DNA from: Paraburkholderia elongata
Lineage (GTDB): Bacteria > Pseudomonadota > Gammaproteobacteria > Burkholderiales > Burkholderiaceae
Direction of reading: 5' to 3'
Length of the DNA: 64,000 nt
Assembly: GCF_013177735.1 (NCBI RefSeq)
Contig: NZ_WOEZ01000123.1
Location: 26,202-90,201, forward strand
Positions 53,658-63,696 of this stretch are shown here, one piece after another. The position numbers and the translations under genes are program-made. Positions within the stretch are counted from its first letter, which is position 1, and each line of letters starts with the position of its first letter. The notes under the pieces were generated by a model. That model did not search any database and was not told where the DNA came from. It worked only from the letters and a program-made list of their open reading frames with translations.

Positions 53658-53849
53658 TCATGCGTGCGCCCAGTTGTAGACCGTTTGCCCGCTCACATCG
53701 AGCTGCAAGGCGATGACCTTGGGCTTGATCCTGCGCCCGAGCATCAGCAGACCCGCTGCCCGCGTGCGCGTTTCCCGATGCCGGTGATTGATCGAAAGCC
53801 GCTGCAACGTTATTTCCTCGGCTTCGTTCAGCTCTACCACACACTTCAT
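53658..53849 (-). pseudogene. IS630-family transposase, N-terminal fragment
   Basis: 63 codons (MKCVVELNEAEEITLQRLSI, then RTRAAGLLMLGRRIKPKVIA and QLDVSGQTVYNWAHA) form the helix-turn-helix of IS630-like transposases. The frame stops at the junction with the IS5 fragment, and the DDE domain is absent. Confidence 0.7.
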
Positions 53850-54716
53850 CCGCTACCCCGGCATCAAGAAGGCGCCAGGTTAGCGAAATTCAAACAGATT
53901 TACCAGGAACACTTAACTACCGCAGTTTCACCGCGCTCTTCGAGCGTCGGTACTTCGCACTTTCTTTCCGTATTCACTCCGCGAGAATCATTCTTTGAGA
54001 TCAGCTCAACCCTGCAATTGGTGACGAGCCGTTTGCTGAGACAGTTGCATTTCTCAACTCTCAAACGATACAAGCCATCTTCAGAATTTCTTCAGCTTTT
54101 CGTCATGAATATTTCATTTTACTTTGCACTCTGGAGTACCCGGCGCAATGCTTATAGAAGGTTGAGGATCGAGCGCGACCAAGGCGCCGTTAGCACTGGA
54201 CTGTGCATGAAACTGCAATTTGCATGAGAACCATTTCTCTCCCGTCATCAGCGATCCAGACCGTTGTCTGTCTGTTCAATGGAGAACACAGGTGGTGAAA
54301 ATGCTCCTTGGAAACGACGGGCACTTGCCTATACTTCGCTACATTCGCACACCAGAACGCCTTAAATAAATTGAATCCCATCTGCGGCGACGTGTGCGCG
54401 ACAGGTACCGCCGAAACTTCGAGTGCCGGGAAATCGTGATCGGGGTGTGAACCACGTTTCGAGGCGATGTTCATCACGTCGCCAGAGGTGGCGACATGGA
54501 TACGGCTTTCGCAGGACCATCAATGTTCCCACGCGGGAAAGTTGAACTCTCCGCGCACGCCAGCGCCCTCAGCGCGTTTGTGATGCATCAGATGTCTACG
54601 ACCACCTTCGCGTTCCTCAATGCACTTCCTGTAACGGCTGACGCTCCAGACTGTGGCGGCGGGACGACGTCGAAACCTGGAGGCGTGTTCGACTCAACTG
54701 AAAACGGAGAACTGCG
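53850..54716. other. Stretch without a well-supported gene
   Basis: Moderately AT-rich around 53930-54130. A 74-codon frame (54496-54720) overlaps the next gene start by ATGA and could be translationally coupled to it, but its sequence resembles nothing known and no good ribosome site is visible. Confidence 0.4.
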
Positions 54717-56327
54717 ATGAATGCAACCGCAAGGAATGGGACGCCACCCGATCAGCCGCTTGCCGACGCCACACCGTACGGGTACGGTCCCGGCGATTCA
54801 GTCAGCGATGTCACCGAAAATGCTGCGATCACGCATCACACGCTGACGCTCAACGGAAAGTCGATTGCCTATACGGCGCGAGCGGGTCACCTTGTGACGA
54901 CCGATACCTACAACTCACGGCCAGGCGCGAAACTGTTCTACGTGTCATTCACAGCCGATGACGCGACGCCATCGACGCGGCCCGTGACCTTTTTCTATAA
55001 CGGTGGACCGGGCTCGTCGTCGGTCTTTCTGCTGTTGGGTTCTTTCGGACCGAGGCGGATCAAAACGAGCATGCCGGACTTCACACCACCAGCGCCTTAT
55101 ACGCTGGAAGACAACCCGGACAGCCTGCTCGATCGCACTGACCTAGTGTTCATCGATCCGGTTGGCACGGGCTACTCGACCGCGATCGAGCCTCACACCA
55201 ACAAGGACTTTTGGGGCGTCGATGAAGACGCAGGCTGTATCAAGCAGTTCATCAAACGTTATCTGACCGCGTTCAACCGGTGGAATTCCCCGAAGTACCT
55301 GTTTGGAGAATCGTACGGAACGCCGCGTACCAGTGTGCTCACGTGGATGTTGCACGAAGATGGCGTCGATCTGAACGGAATCGTTCTGCAATCTTCGATT
55401 CTCGACTACTCACAGGCGGGCAATCCGATTGGAATCCTTCCAACATATGCGGCTGACGCCTTGTTCCACGGCAAAGTATCGTTGTCCCCGGTGCCTCCCG
55501 ATCTGCCCGGCTTCATGGACAAGGTGGAAGCGTTTGCGAGTGGTCCCTATGCAAATGCATTAGCCGCTTTCCCACAAGTCGATCCCGACGTGCTGCAGTA
55601 TCTCAGCGACATCCTCGGCATCCCACCCGTGGTCCTCAAGTACTGGCAACTCAATCCCTCAACGGGAAATGGCTCGGTGTTCCTGACGAGCCTCCTGCTG
55701 GACGCCGGGTTGGCTGTAGGCGCGTATGACGGCCGTGTTACTGGGGAAGACACCGGCATTGCCGAATTTGTCGCGCCGAACTCAGGCGGCAACGATCCGA
55801 CGATGGCTGCCGTGGGCGGTGTTTATACAGCTATGTGGAACGTGTACCTCAACGAGGCGTTGCAATACACATCGATATCGCCGTTCATGGACCTGAACGA
55901 CCAGGCCTTCGCTAACTGGGACTTCAGCCATGTCGATCCAACGGGAGCCCAACGAGGCGGCATCGGAAGTCTTTATACGGCAGGAGACCTCGCTGCCGCG
56001 ATGGCCGTCAATCCCTACCTGAGGGTGTTTTCAGCAAACGGGTACTACGACGCGGTGACGCCATTCTTCCAGACCATACTCAATTTCCAGAACATGCCGC
56101 TAGGCAACGTGCCGACCCAGAGCAACCTGACGGTCAGGAATTATCCGTCGGGCCATATGGTCTACCTGGACAATGCATCAAGAACCGCGATGAAGGCGGA
56201 CCTCTCGTCGTTTTATGGGGAGGCGCAGACACATATCGCCGCGATCAAGGCTGTGCTTCAGCCAGAGCAGAAGGCAACCATGGGCATCGCGAGATATCGC
56301 AGGCGTTCGAACCGCACGCCGTACTGA
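54717..56327 (+). CDS. S10-family serine carboxypeptidase
   Basis: 536 residues with the alpha/beta-hydrolase fold. The oxyanion segment NGGPGSSS is at 95-102. The nucleophile S199 is in FGESYGTPR, the catalytic Asp is D445 in NGYYDAVTPF, and the His is H480 in SGHMVYLDN. Such bacterial S10 enzymes cleave C-terminal residues of peptides, often at acidic pH. Typical secreted members have a signal peptide, but none is seen here. It heads a same-strand set with a phosphoesterase, a subtilase and a PHB depolymerase. Confidence 0.92.
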   Translation: MNATARNGTPPDQPLADATPYGYGPGDSVSDVTENAAITHHTLTLNGKSIAYTARAGHLVTTDTYNSRPGAKLFYVSFTADDATPSTRPVTFFYNGGPGSSSVFLLLGSFGPRRIKTSMPDFTPPAPYTLEDNPDSLLDRTDLVFIDPVGTGYSTAIEPHTNKDFWGVDEDAGCIKQFIKRYLTAFNRWNSPKYLFGESYGTPRTSVLTWMLHEDGVDLNGIVLQSSILDYSQAGNPIGILPTYAADALFHGKVSLSPVPPDLPGFMDKVEAFASGPYANALAAFPQVDPDVLQYLSDILGIPPVVLKYWQLNPSTGNGSVFLTSLLLDAGLAVGAYDGRVTGEDTGIAEFVAPNSGGNDPTMAAVGGVYTAMWNVYLNEALQYTSISPFMDLNDQAFANWDFSHVDPTGAQRGGIGSLYTAGDLAAAMAVNPYLRVFSANGYYDAVTPFFQTILNFQNMPLGNVPTQSNLTVRNYPSGHMVYLDNASRTAMKADLSSFYGEAQTHIAAIKAVLQPEQKATMGIARYRRRSNRTPY

Positions 56328-56501
56328 GCCCTTGACAGCGGTGACAGGTCGCGAGGCGACTCGCGCCTTCACCCAGGGGCAAGAGGATGAGGCGGGTGAG
56401 GGCCTGATTGAATGGAAACCGATTTCGGCAACGCTGTGACTGGTATTGAGGGCGGGTTATCGTACCAGCGGACACAGGTTCGATGACAGTAAGGGAGCGC
56501 G

Positions 56502-57953
56502 ATGGCCATGCGAAAAATCGACCATGTAGTTGTATTGATGCTCGAGAATCGGTCGTTCGACCATATTTTCGGATTCCGCGAGAGCGTCAACGGGCTCAAA
56601 GGGAACGAATTCAATCTGCCTGACCCTTCCGAGCCGCAATCAGACGCGAATCCAGCGTTTCAGGTCGACAGCAATGCGCCCTTTGCCGTTCTCGCCGGAA
56701 ACGGACCGGGGCATTCGGTGAACGCGACGAATTACCAGCTCGTGAACGACAAGGCCGGACCGAGCGCGGGTCTGCCGCCTTCCAACAACGGATTCGTGCG
56801 GAACTATCGGGACGAGCTGAGACACGACCACGTATCGAACCCGGATCCGAACACGCTGCAGGTCGTGATGCAGTCTTTCTCGGCCAACAGCCTGCCGTCC
56901 ATCAACGCATTGGCCGATGCGTTCTGTGTATGTGACAACTGGTTTTCGGAAGTGCCGGGGCCGACCCAGCCCAACCGCTTCTACATGCAGGCGGCGACCT
57001 CGACGGGTTTCGCACTGAACAACTGGAAACGCGTACTCGACGTGCGCACGATCTACAACGCGCTCGAAGACGCCGGTTTTAGCTGGGCCACGTACGCGTT
57101 CGACAGCAACGAAGTGCTCGAATTCTCCCAGGTGAACGGGAAGACGCAAAACTTCAAGTTGTTCGACAACGCGTTCAAAGCCGACGTCGCGGCGGGCACA
57201 CTGCCGAATTACTCGTTCATCATCCCGCGCTTCTTCAATTCAAGGGACGCGGCCGCACCGACCGGCGGACTCGCAAACTCGCAGCACGCACCTCAGGATG
57301 CCCGGTACGGCGACAATCTCGTGGCCGACGTCTATGAAGCTTTGCGCGGTAATCCGGACGTCTGGGCGAAAAGCGCCCTCATCGTCACGTACGACGAGCA
57401 CGGCGGCTTCTATGACCATGTCGCGCCGCCCTCACAGGATGTGCCGAATCCGGATGGACTTACCTCGCCGACCGAGGGCGACCCGTCGTTCGCACCGACG
57501 TTCGCGTTCGACCGGCTCGGGATCCGCGTGCCTGCAGTGATCGCGTCCCCATGGGTGAAGGCGCAACGTGTCGATTCTACGCGCTACCAGCACACGTCGG
57601 TGCTCGCCACGCTAAACAGGATGTTCGGTCTCGGCGGGTTTCTCACCGCGCGGGACGCGAGCGCCAACAGCTTTGAGGCCCTGTTCGCCGAAGTGGCCGA
57701 GCTGCGCAACGACACACCCGTCACGCTGCCGCGCGCGGCACTGCCACAGATCACCGTGGCCGAGGATGATCCACGGCACCCCGCGAATCAACCGCTGGAT
57801 CCAGACCAGCGCGACATGCTGATGAGGATCTACCATCTCACGCAGGCGTCGCAGCCCGCGACGATGACTGCGGCCGCGCTTCCCATTACCCAGGGCGACG
57901 CGCACGACTTCATCAGGGCAGCCTACAAGCGCCATTTCGGGGTGGCGGGCTGA
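56502..57953 (+). CDS. Phospholipase C-like phosphoesterase without signal peptide
   Basis: 483 residues of the bacterial phospholipase C / acid phosphatase superfamily. The N-terminal motif is HVVVLMLENRSFDHIFGF, and VCDNWFSEVPGPTQPNR follows near 145. The metal site region is TYDEHGGFYDHVAPPS near 298-313, with RVPAVIASPWVK further on. The absence of an export signal differs from its relative at 15427 and from most extracellular phospholipases C. It lies 174 bases after the carboxypeptidase and 127 bases before the subtilase start. Confidence 0.9.
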   Translation: MAMRKIDHVVVLMLENRSFDHIFGFRESVNGLKGNEFNLPDPSEPQSDANPAFQVDSNAPFAVLAGNGPGHSVNATNYQLVNDKAGPSAGLPPSNNGFVRNYRDELRHDHVSNPDPNTLQVVMQSFSANSLPSINALADAFCVCDNWFSEVPGPTQPNRFYMQAATSTGFALNNWKRVLDVRTIYNALEDAGFSWATYAFDSNEVLEFSQVNGKTQNFKLFDNAFKADVAAGTLPNYSFIIPRFFNSRDAAAPTGGLANSQHAPQDARYGDNLVADVYEALRGNPDVWAKSALIVTYDEHGGFYDHVAPPSQDVPNPDGLTSPTEGDPSFAPTFAFDRLGIRVPAVIASPWVKAQRVDSTRYQHTSVLATLNRMFGLGGFLTARDASANSFEALFAEVAELRNDTPVTLPRAALPQITVAEDDPRHPANQPLDPDQRDMLMRIYHLTQASQPATMTAAALPITQGDAHDFIRAAYKRHFGVAG

Positions 57954-58080
57954 CCGGGTAGCGTGGTGAAGGCAAGTCAAGCCTGACTCGCCGCGAGGAT
58001 TGACTGATTTTGAACCTGATTTCTTGCCCGGAGTACCTGCCGCTCCATGGCAACTGTTTAACGCGATTTGGGGAAATTCG

Positions 58081-60108
58081 ATGGCCAAGATCACCATCAA
58101 TGGAATTTCGATCGATCCGGTAGCAAGTCAGCCTGCGCTCGCGGCGGCCAATCTCCTGAGCACAGACAGTTCCGCATCGGATTACATTCTCGTCCAGGCG
58201 AAGCAGCCGCTGACTCAGGCTCAAAGGGACGAACTCGCGCGCCACGGCGCGGCCATCCTCCGGTACGTTCCCGAAGACACCTATATCTGTCATTACCCGC
58301 CTTCCGACCTGAAGCCCATACGGGCGCTCGCCTATGTCGCGTGGGCGAACGTCTACATGACCGGCTTCAAGGTGCACCCGTCGTTGCGCCCGGGCGCCAA
58401 GGCCGGCGCGAGCGGGCAGTTGCTGTCGCTGACGCCACCGGACACGTTGTCGAAGGACAGCGTGACCGTCGATGTGGTGCTTCACGGACAGGTCGCCGCG
58501 GACTCCGTCCGAGACAAAATCGCGGCGGCGGCCGGCCTGGATCCGTCGCAGCTCGAGGTGGGCCGACACAAGGTGAGACTCACCGTCGCGCGCCGGCGCC
58601 TGGCAGCGCTCGCCGCCGTGGACCAGGTCGGGCATATCGAGCCCTACATCGCGCCAAAGCTTGCCAACAACGTTGCACGTGGCATCCTGCGCGCCAATGA
58701 TGCGCAGACCGGCCATTCCCTCGAGGGGGAGGGCGAAATTATCGCTATAGCCGATACCGGTTTCGACAAGGGCGACACCGTCGATGTGCATCCCGCATTC
58801 ACGGGACGCGTGCTCAAACTTTATCCGCTAGGCCGACCGGACGCGAGCGATCCGAACGGCCACGGAACGCACGTTGCCGGGTCGGTTCTCGGAGACGGGG
58901 TCTTCGCTGACGGCACGCCGATCCGCGGTACGGCGCCCAAAGCACAATTGGTTCTGCAATCGCTGCTCGCTTCGAACGACACGTTGGGCGGGCTGCCCGC
59001 CGATCTGCACGATCTCTTTGCCGGCCCATACCGCGACGACGGCGCGCGAGTTCACACGAATTCGTGGGGCAGTCCAACAGCCGGCGCTTACACGGCGAAC
59101 TCCAGTGAAGTCGACGACTTCGTCTGGAATTTCAGGGACTGTGTGATCTGCTTTGCCGCCGGCAACGACGGCATCGATTCCCAGGGACGCGGAATCATCG
59201 ATGAGGGATCGGTGGGTTCACCTGGAACCGCAAAAAATTGTATTACCGTCGGGGCCTGCGAAAGCAGGCGACCGGATTTCATCGATCCTGCTCACGTTCT
59301 ATGTTACGGCAATGGCTGGCCGGGCGACTTTCCTGAGAACCCGATCCACGACGATCTGGTGGCGAACAATCCGGACGGAATGGCCGCGTTCAGCAGCAGG
59401 GGGCCGGCGGTCAACAACCGCATAGGCCCCGATGTCGTTGCGCCGGGAACCGCGATTCTCTCGACGCGATCCCGGTTGGCCGAAGGTGACGGGTGGGCGC
59501 CATCGACCGATCCGCTCTATTTCTATGACGGCGGCACGAGCATGGCAACCCCTTTGGTCGCGGGCTGTGCCGCCGTGGTCCGGCAGTACCTGAAGTCGCG
59601 CGGGATCGCGCAGCCGAGCGCGGCGCTCATCAAGGCGATGCTGATCAACGGGGCAACGGTCATCGCCGGCCAATACGCGCCACCGGAAGTCGGGGCGCCG
59701 CCCGATGTCTCCCAGGGGTTTGGCAGAGTCGATCTGGCGGCGACCGTCGGCCCTTACGCAGCCGGAGAAACCGTCACGTTCAAGGACGAGGCCGGGACCC
59801 TCGACACAGGTAGTGAGGAACACGCGGCGCAGGCGGTCGATGTCGACGGACGCACGCTCAAGGTGACGCTGGTCTGGACCGATGCGCCCGGAGAAGCACT
59901 GCAGAATGATCTGGATCTGATCATTCGATCCGCGGATGGTCAGGAGCGACATGGCAATGTGGCCCCCGGTTCGGCGGACTTCGATCGTGCGAACAACGTT
60001 GAGCAGGTGACCTGGGCCGACGTGCCGAAGGGGAACATCGATATCGTCGTGCGCGCGTTCCGGGTGACGACACCGCAGAACTATGCCCTGGTGATGCGGT
60101 TGGCCTGA
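58081..60108 (+). CDS. S8-family subtilisin-like serine protease
   Basis: 675 residues from the ATG at 58081 (GGGGA ribosome site); the frame also opens with TTG at 58000. The triad is D225 in IAIADTGFDKG, H261 in GHGTHVAGSVLG and S487 in GGTSMATPLVAG. A prodomain-like segment (about 1-195) precedes the catalytic domain. A C-terminal beta-sandwich (about 560-675, LKVTLVWTDAPG and DLDLIIRSADG) resembles that of KP-43-type subtilases. No signal peptide is evident. It is followed 9 bases later by the PHB depolymerase gene. Confidence 0.92.
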   Translation: MAKITINGISIDPVASQPALAAANLLSTDSSASDYILVQAKQPLTQAQRDELARHGAAILRYVPEDTYICHYPPSDLKPIRALAYVAWANVYMTGFKVHPSLRPGAKAGASGQLLSLTPPDTLSKDSVTVDVVLHGQVAADSVRDKIAAAAGLDPSQLEVGRHKVRLTVARRRLAALAAVDQVGHIEPYIAPKLANNVARGILRANDAQTGHSLEGEGEIIAIADTGFDKGDTVDVHPAFTGRVLKLYPLGRPDASDPNGHGTHVAGSVLGDGVFADGTPIRGTAPKAQLVLQSLLASNDTLGGLPADLHDLFAGPYRDDGARVHTNSWGSPTAGAYTANSSEVDDFVWNFRDCVICFAAGNDGIDSQGRGIIDEGSVGSPGTAKNCITVGACESRRPDFIDPAHVLCYGNGWPGDFPENPIHDDLVANNPDGMAAFSSRGPAVNNRIGPDVVAPGTAILSTRSRLAEGDGWAPSTDPLYFYDGGTSMATPLVAGCAAVVRQYLKSRGIAQPSAALIKAMLINGATVIAGQYAPPEVGAPPDVSQGFGRVDLAATVGPYAAGETVTFKDEAGTLDTGSEEHAAQAVDVDGRTLKVTLVWTDAPGEALQNDLDLIIRSADGQERHGNVAPGSADFDRANNVEQVTWADVPKGNIDIVVRAFRVTTPQNYALVMRLA

Positions 60109-60117
60109 CAGAGATCT

Positions 60118-61950
60118 ATGGCCACAAGGATAGCGAACATCATGTCTCTGATTCAGAACGTCCTGGGTGCACGAAATGGCCAATGCCTGTTGCGATGGGC
60201 GCTATGTTTGTTCGCAGCCGTCGCTCAGTGTCCGTCGGCAGTTGCAGCTGTGGTTGCGCTGCCAAAATTTAACGTCGACATCAAGCAGACGTCGGTGTCC
60301 GGTTTGTCTTCGGGTGGGTTCATGGCGGTTCAATTCGACGTGGGGTATTCCTCTTTCCTGAAGGGTGCCGGCATTATCGCCGGTGGCCCGTACGATTGCG
60401 CCCAAGGAAGTGTCACCACCGCCCTGCAACCTTGCATGGCCGCGAATGGTTCAACCAACGTGTCAACGCTTATCGGGATTACGGAACAGAACGCACGGAA
60501 TCAGGCGATAGATCCGACGTCCGGTTTAGCCAGTCACAGGATCTGGATGTTTTCCGGCACAGCGGATTCGGTGGTCAAGCAGTCCGTGATGAATGATTTG
60601 CGCACGTACTATTCACACTACATCAGTAATACCCAGATAAAATACATTAATAATATGGACGCCGAGCACGCAATGTCCACCGATTTCTACGGAAACAGTT
60701 GTCCTACCAAAGGCGATCCCTACATCAACAACTGCCACTTCGACGCGGCCGGAGACTTGCTGAAATGGATTTACGGTGACACTCTAAATCCAAGGAACAC
60801 AGGGGCGTTGAGTGACGATCACTTCATCGAATTTGATCAGAGTGAATTCATCCCCAACCCGAATAGCCACAGCATGGCGACGACCGGCTGGGCTTATGTG
60901 CCGGCTAACTGCGCCGCCGGTCAGGCGTGCAAGCTTCACGTGGTATTTCACGGTTGCAAGCAGTATCCAGTCTACTCGTACTTTGCCGGTTCAGGAATGG
61001 TGACGTTCGGTATGACTTACGTCAGGAACACGGGTTATAACCAGTGGGCCGATACGAACAACATTATCGTTCTCTATCCGCAAGCGTTTAACGGCCGCAA
61101 CAATCCAAACGGTTGTTGGGATTGGTGGGGTTACGATGATCCAAACTATGCCACCAGGACGGGTAACCAGATGAAGGCTGTCAAGGCGATGGTGGACAGA
61201 ATCACCAGCGGCGCAACTCAACTGGCTTCGCCCTCGGGACTCACGGTGACGAACACGACTGATAGTTCCGCTTCCTTGTCATGGAACGGCGTGTCCGGCG
61301 CCGCCGGATATAACATTTACCGCGATGGCACAAGGGCTAACGCTTCCCCGGTGACAGGGACCAACTATACGGATTCTCCTTTGTCACCGGGCACGCAGTA
61401 TCGCTATACCGTGAAAGCGACAGACAGCGGGGGAGCCGAAGGCGCGCCCTCGTCGGAGGTCCTTGCCATGACCAGTGGCCAACCGCCTGCCGTAGCGGCG
61501 CCGACGAATCTCGTTGTGACGGGCGTAACCGACACGACAGTGAGATTGTCGTGGACCGCCGCGGCCGGGGTTGCGGGTTATGACGTATTTCGCTCGAGCG
61601 ACTCGGGTGGGGCGATCAGAGTTAACCCCAGTCTCATAGCCGATGCAAATTACACGGTGGCGGGATTGACGGCCAGCACCCGCTACAGTTTTTCGGTCAG
61701 GTCCGAGAATCGCTCTGGCGCCTCGAGTGGTGACTCGAATAAAGTGACGACCACTACAAGCGCGGCGGTAGCTTGCTATTACTCGAGCAATTTTGTACAC
61801 GTTCAGGCGGGCAGGGCCCACGATAGTCGAGGTTATGCCCGGGCTAACGGTTCCAATGAAAACATCGGGCTAGACAACGTGTTCTTCAACACGACCCTGA
61901 GGAAAACCGGACCTAACTATTACATCGTCGATCACTTAACGTGTCCGTAG
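60118..61950 (+). CDS. Extracellular PHB depolymerase with fibronectin type III modules
   Basis: 610 residues. A signal peptide (about 20-44) precedes the catalytic domain, with the lipase-box serine S65 in SVSGLSSGGFMAVQF and a typical VFHGCKQYPVYSY segment. Two fibronectin type III linker domains lie at about 372-460 and 470-555. A short C-terminal module (YYSSNFVHVQAGRAHDSRGY to the end) may bind polymer. Such enzymes hydrolyse extracellular polyhydroxybutyrate. It is the last of four same-strand hydrolase genes and the only one with a clear signal peptide. Confidence 0.92.
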   Translation: MATRIANIMSLIQNVLGARNGQCLLRWALCLFAAVAQCPSAVAAVVALPKFNVDIKQTSVSGLSSGGFMAVQFDVGYSSFLKGAGIIAGGPYDCAQGSVTTALQPCMAANGSTNVSTLIGITEQNARNQAIDPTSGLASHRIWMFSGTADSVVKQSVMNDLRTYYSHYISNTQIKYINNMDAEHAMSTDFYGNSCPTKGDPYINNCHFDAAGDLLKWIYGDTLNPRNTGALSDDHFIEFDQSEFIPNPNSHSMATTGWAYVPANCAAGQACKLHVVFHGCKQYPVYSYFAGSGMVTFGMTYVRNTGYNQWADTNNIIVLYPQAFNGRNNPNGCWDWWGYDDPNYATRTGNQMKAVKAMVDRITSGATQLASPSGLTVTNTTDSSASLSWNGVSGAAGYNIYRDGTRANASPVTGTNYTDSPLSPGTQYRYTVKATDSGGAEGAPSSEVLAMTSGQPPAVAAPTNLVVTGVTDTTVRLSWTAAAGVAGYDVFRSSDSGGAIRVNPSLIADANYTVAGLTASTRYSFSVRSENRSGASSGDSNKVTTTTSAAVACYYSSNFVHVQAGRAHDSRGYARANGSNENIGLDNVFFNTTLRKTGPNYYIVDHLTCP

Positions 61951-62117
61951 CTCAACGCTAGACTGCAGTTGTGTGGCGCGCATACCACCGGGTCGCGATG
62001 TCTTCCGAAGTCGCGGGAGGAGTCGGGAATGAATCGTGAAGCGCACGGTCCATCAAACGAATCGCACAGTGTCAGCGCGTTGGCCGATATCGCGTCCGAC
62101 TGGAGAGCGTGCAAAAG

Positions 62118-62165
62118 GGTTGTGTCGCGATAAGGAGGGCAGGGCGAGCCAGTTTCGATATGAAA
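62118..62165. mobile_element. Solo left end of an IS6 element of type E
   Basis: 48 bp matching the left end of the element at 48146 with one mismatch (GGTTGTGTCGCGATAAGG, then GGCAGGGCGAGCCAGTTTCG). No transposase follows. It is a deletion scar or one-ended remnant showing that IS6 activity reached this side. The surrounding 61951-62327 has no supported gene. Confidence 0.75.
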
Positions 62166-62327
62166 TGCTCGCAAATCGCTTGGACCGTTCGCTGACGCAC
62201 TGGCGCTCGATCAGACAGTAAGCGGCCAGCATGCCCGGCGAGTTCTTGCGTGGAAGCCCCATGGCCCCGGCCTGATTGCGGACCTCTCTGTACAAAAGCA
62301 CTTTCAGCAAATCAACGGAGCATGACC

Positions 62328-62673
62328 ATGGCGTGGAACAGTGCATCTTTCGAGTCGATTCTCGCGATGATCGTAGCGGTTCTGTTCGCGGTTGCTGGGG
62401 CGGTCAATCTCGCAGGGCGCGGCGCGGTGAAGCGCGACTTCGCACGCTTGGGGTTACCCGGCATGGTTTCATTTGCTCTGTGGCGCTCTTGAGCTGTTGT
62501 GTGCGGCACTTCTTTTTGGACAACAAACGAGGGTCTTGGGCCTAACGCTGGCCGGTGCGATCATGGTCGTCGCGCTCTTCACGTTGCTACGAAACCGGGA
62601 GTCGTTCGGGCATCTCGCCCCGGCGCTGATCTTCTCGGCTCTCGTTGTGGTTACTGTGGCGCTCCGCGGTTGA
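62328..62673 (+). pseudogene. DoxX-like membrane protein, frameshifted
   Basis: The first frame (MAWNSASFESILAMIVAVLF to LGLPGMVSF) stops at 62492. The continuation is open in the next frame: LCGALELLCAALLFGQQTRV and LVVVTVALRG. Joined near 62472 the product would be a four-helix DoxX-family inner-membrane protein of about 115 residues. A one-base change or sequencing slip would account for it. GGAG lies 8 bases before the ATG. Confidence 0.7.
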
Positions 62674-63084
62674 GGCTTGCTCGCCACCAGGCGAGTGAGC
62701 CCGGGACGCTAACAGGCCGCGCGGGCAATCCGTGCTGCAGGTACTTGAAATACGCACATGGATAGCGGCATTGGAGCAACTCCAATTTGATCACATGCGT
62801 CACGTGTCTGCTTTTTGTAGCGATGGCTGGGCGCTCCGGGTCGCCTGCCGCAGATCACCGCTTTACGTGCCACGGGAAACGGCCCCTCATGCATGGGGCA
62901 GCGGGCGGCGGCAGGAGGTCCGCTAGATGATTTTCAATTGGAGGTGCCGGAGACGACCTCAAGGCTATGTGCGCCTCACACCGAATTGCTCATAAATGTT
63001 TCGCTACTCGTTTTGATAGCCGTCCCTGGTCGCGCAACCGCCGCTGCCGCTACATGCAGCTTGAGGGGCTGCAAACGCTCAGCG

Positions 63085-63180
63085 ATACTGTTCCCACTCT
63101 GCTGTCGGCTGTGGCCTGCTGAGTACCGCGCATCTCAGCCTCTCCAGGCCGGGGACTTACACCGTCACGCGGGACACGAC
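63085..63180 (+). repeat. Imperfect direct repeat, upstream copy
   Basis: About 96 bp beginning ATACTGTTCCCACTCTGCTG and ending in a CACGCGGGACACGAC motif. A related copy (about 80% by eye) lies at 63697-63795, just after the VOC gene. Position and length suggest duplication of a downstream segment or a mobile cassette scar. 62674-63084 holds no supported gene. Confidence 0.7.
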
Positions 63181-63219
63181 CGCTGCCTTCTCACTGATTG
63201 GCAAAGGGAGTTATTTAAG

Positions 63220-63693
63220 ATGACCAAGAACACGATCTGCCTGTGGTATGAACACGATGCCGAAGAGGCCGCGCGCTTCTACGCCGAAACCTTTCCGCAA
63301 AGCAGCATCGGCGCCGTCCACCGTGCGCCGGCCGACTATCCCGACGGCAAAGCGGGCGATGCCCTGACTGTCGAATTCACCGTCGCGGGCGTACCCTGTA
63401 TCGGCCTCAATGGCGGGCCGCGGTTCAAGCACAGTGAGGCCTTTTCTTTCCAAATCGCGACCGACGATCAGGAAGAGACCGACCGGTACTGGAACGCGAT
63501 CGTCACCAATGGCGGGCAGGAAAGCCAGTGCGGCTGGTGCAAGGACAAATGGGGCGTTAGCTGGCAGATCACCCCGCGTGTGCTGACCAATGCACTCGCC
63601 AAGGGTGGCGACGCGGCTAAACGTGCGTTTGAGGCGATGATGCCGATGACAAAGATCGACGTCGCCGCCATCGAGGCGGCTGTGCGCGGCTAA
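63220..63693 (+). CDS. VOC-family protein (PhnB / 3-dmu-9_3-mt type)
   Basis: 157 residues from the ATG at 63220 with an AAGGGAG ribosome site. The fold is that of glyoxalase-like VOC proteins. Family cues are ICLWYEHDAEEAARFYAETF, GVPCIGLNGGPRFKHSEAFS, and QCGWCKDKWGVSWQITPRVL. Members are often metal-binding or orphan enzymes; the function is not known. It is flanked on both sides by imperfect direct repeats of about 97 bp. Confidence 0.9.
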   Translation: MTKNTICLWYEHDAEEAARFYAETFPQSSIGAVHRAPADYPDGKAGDALTVEFTVAGVPCIGLNGGPRFKHSEAFSFQIATDDQEETDRYWNAIVTNGGQESQCGWCKDKWGVSWQITPRVLTNALAKGGDAAKRAFEAMMPMTKIDVAAIEAAVRG

Positions 63694-63696
63694 CCA

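Noticed and set aside
54190..54477. 95-codon minus-strand frame before the carboxypeptidase gene
   Set aside because: No family resemblance, ribosome site or conserved context.
54496..54720. 74-codon frame overlapping the carboxypeptidase start by ATGA
   Set aside because: The overlap suggests coupling, but there is no good ribosome site and no recognisable sequence; not accepted as a gene.
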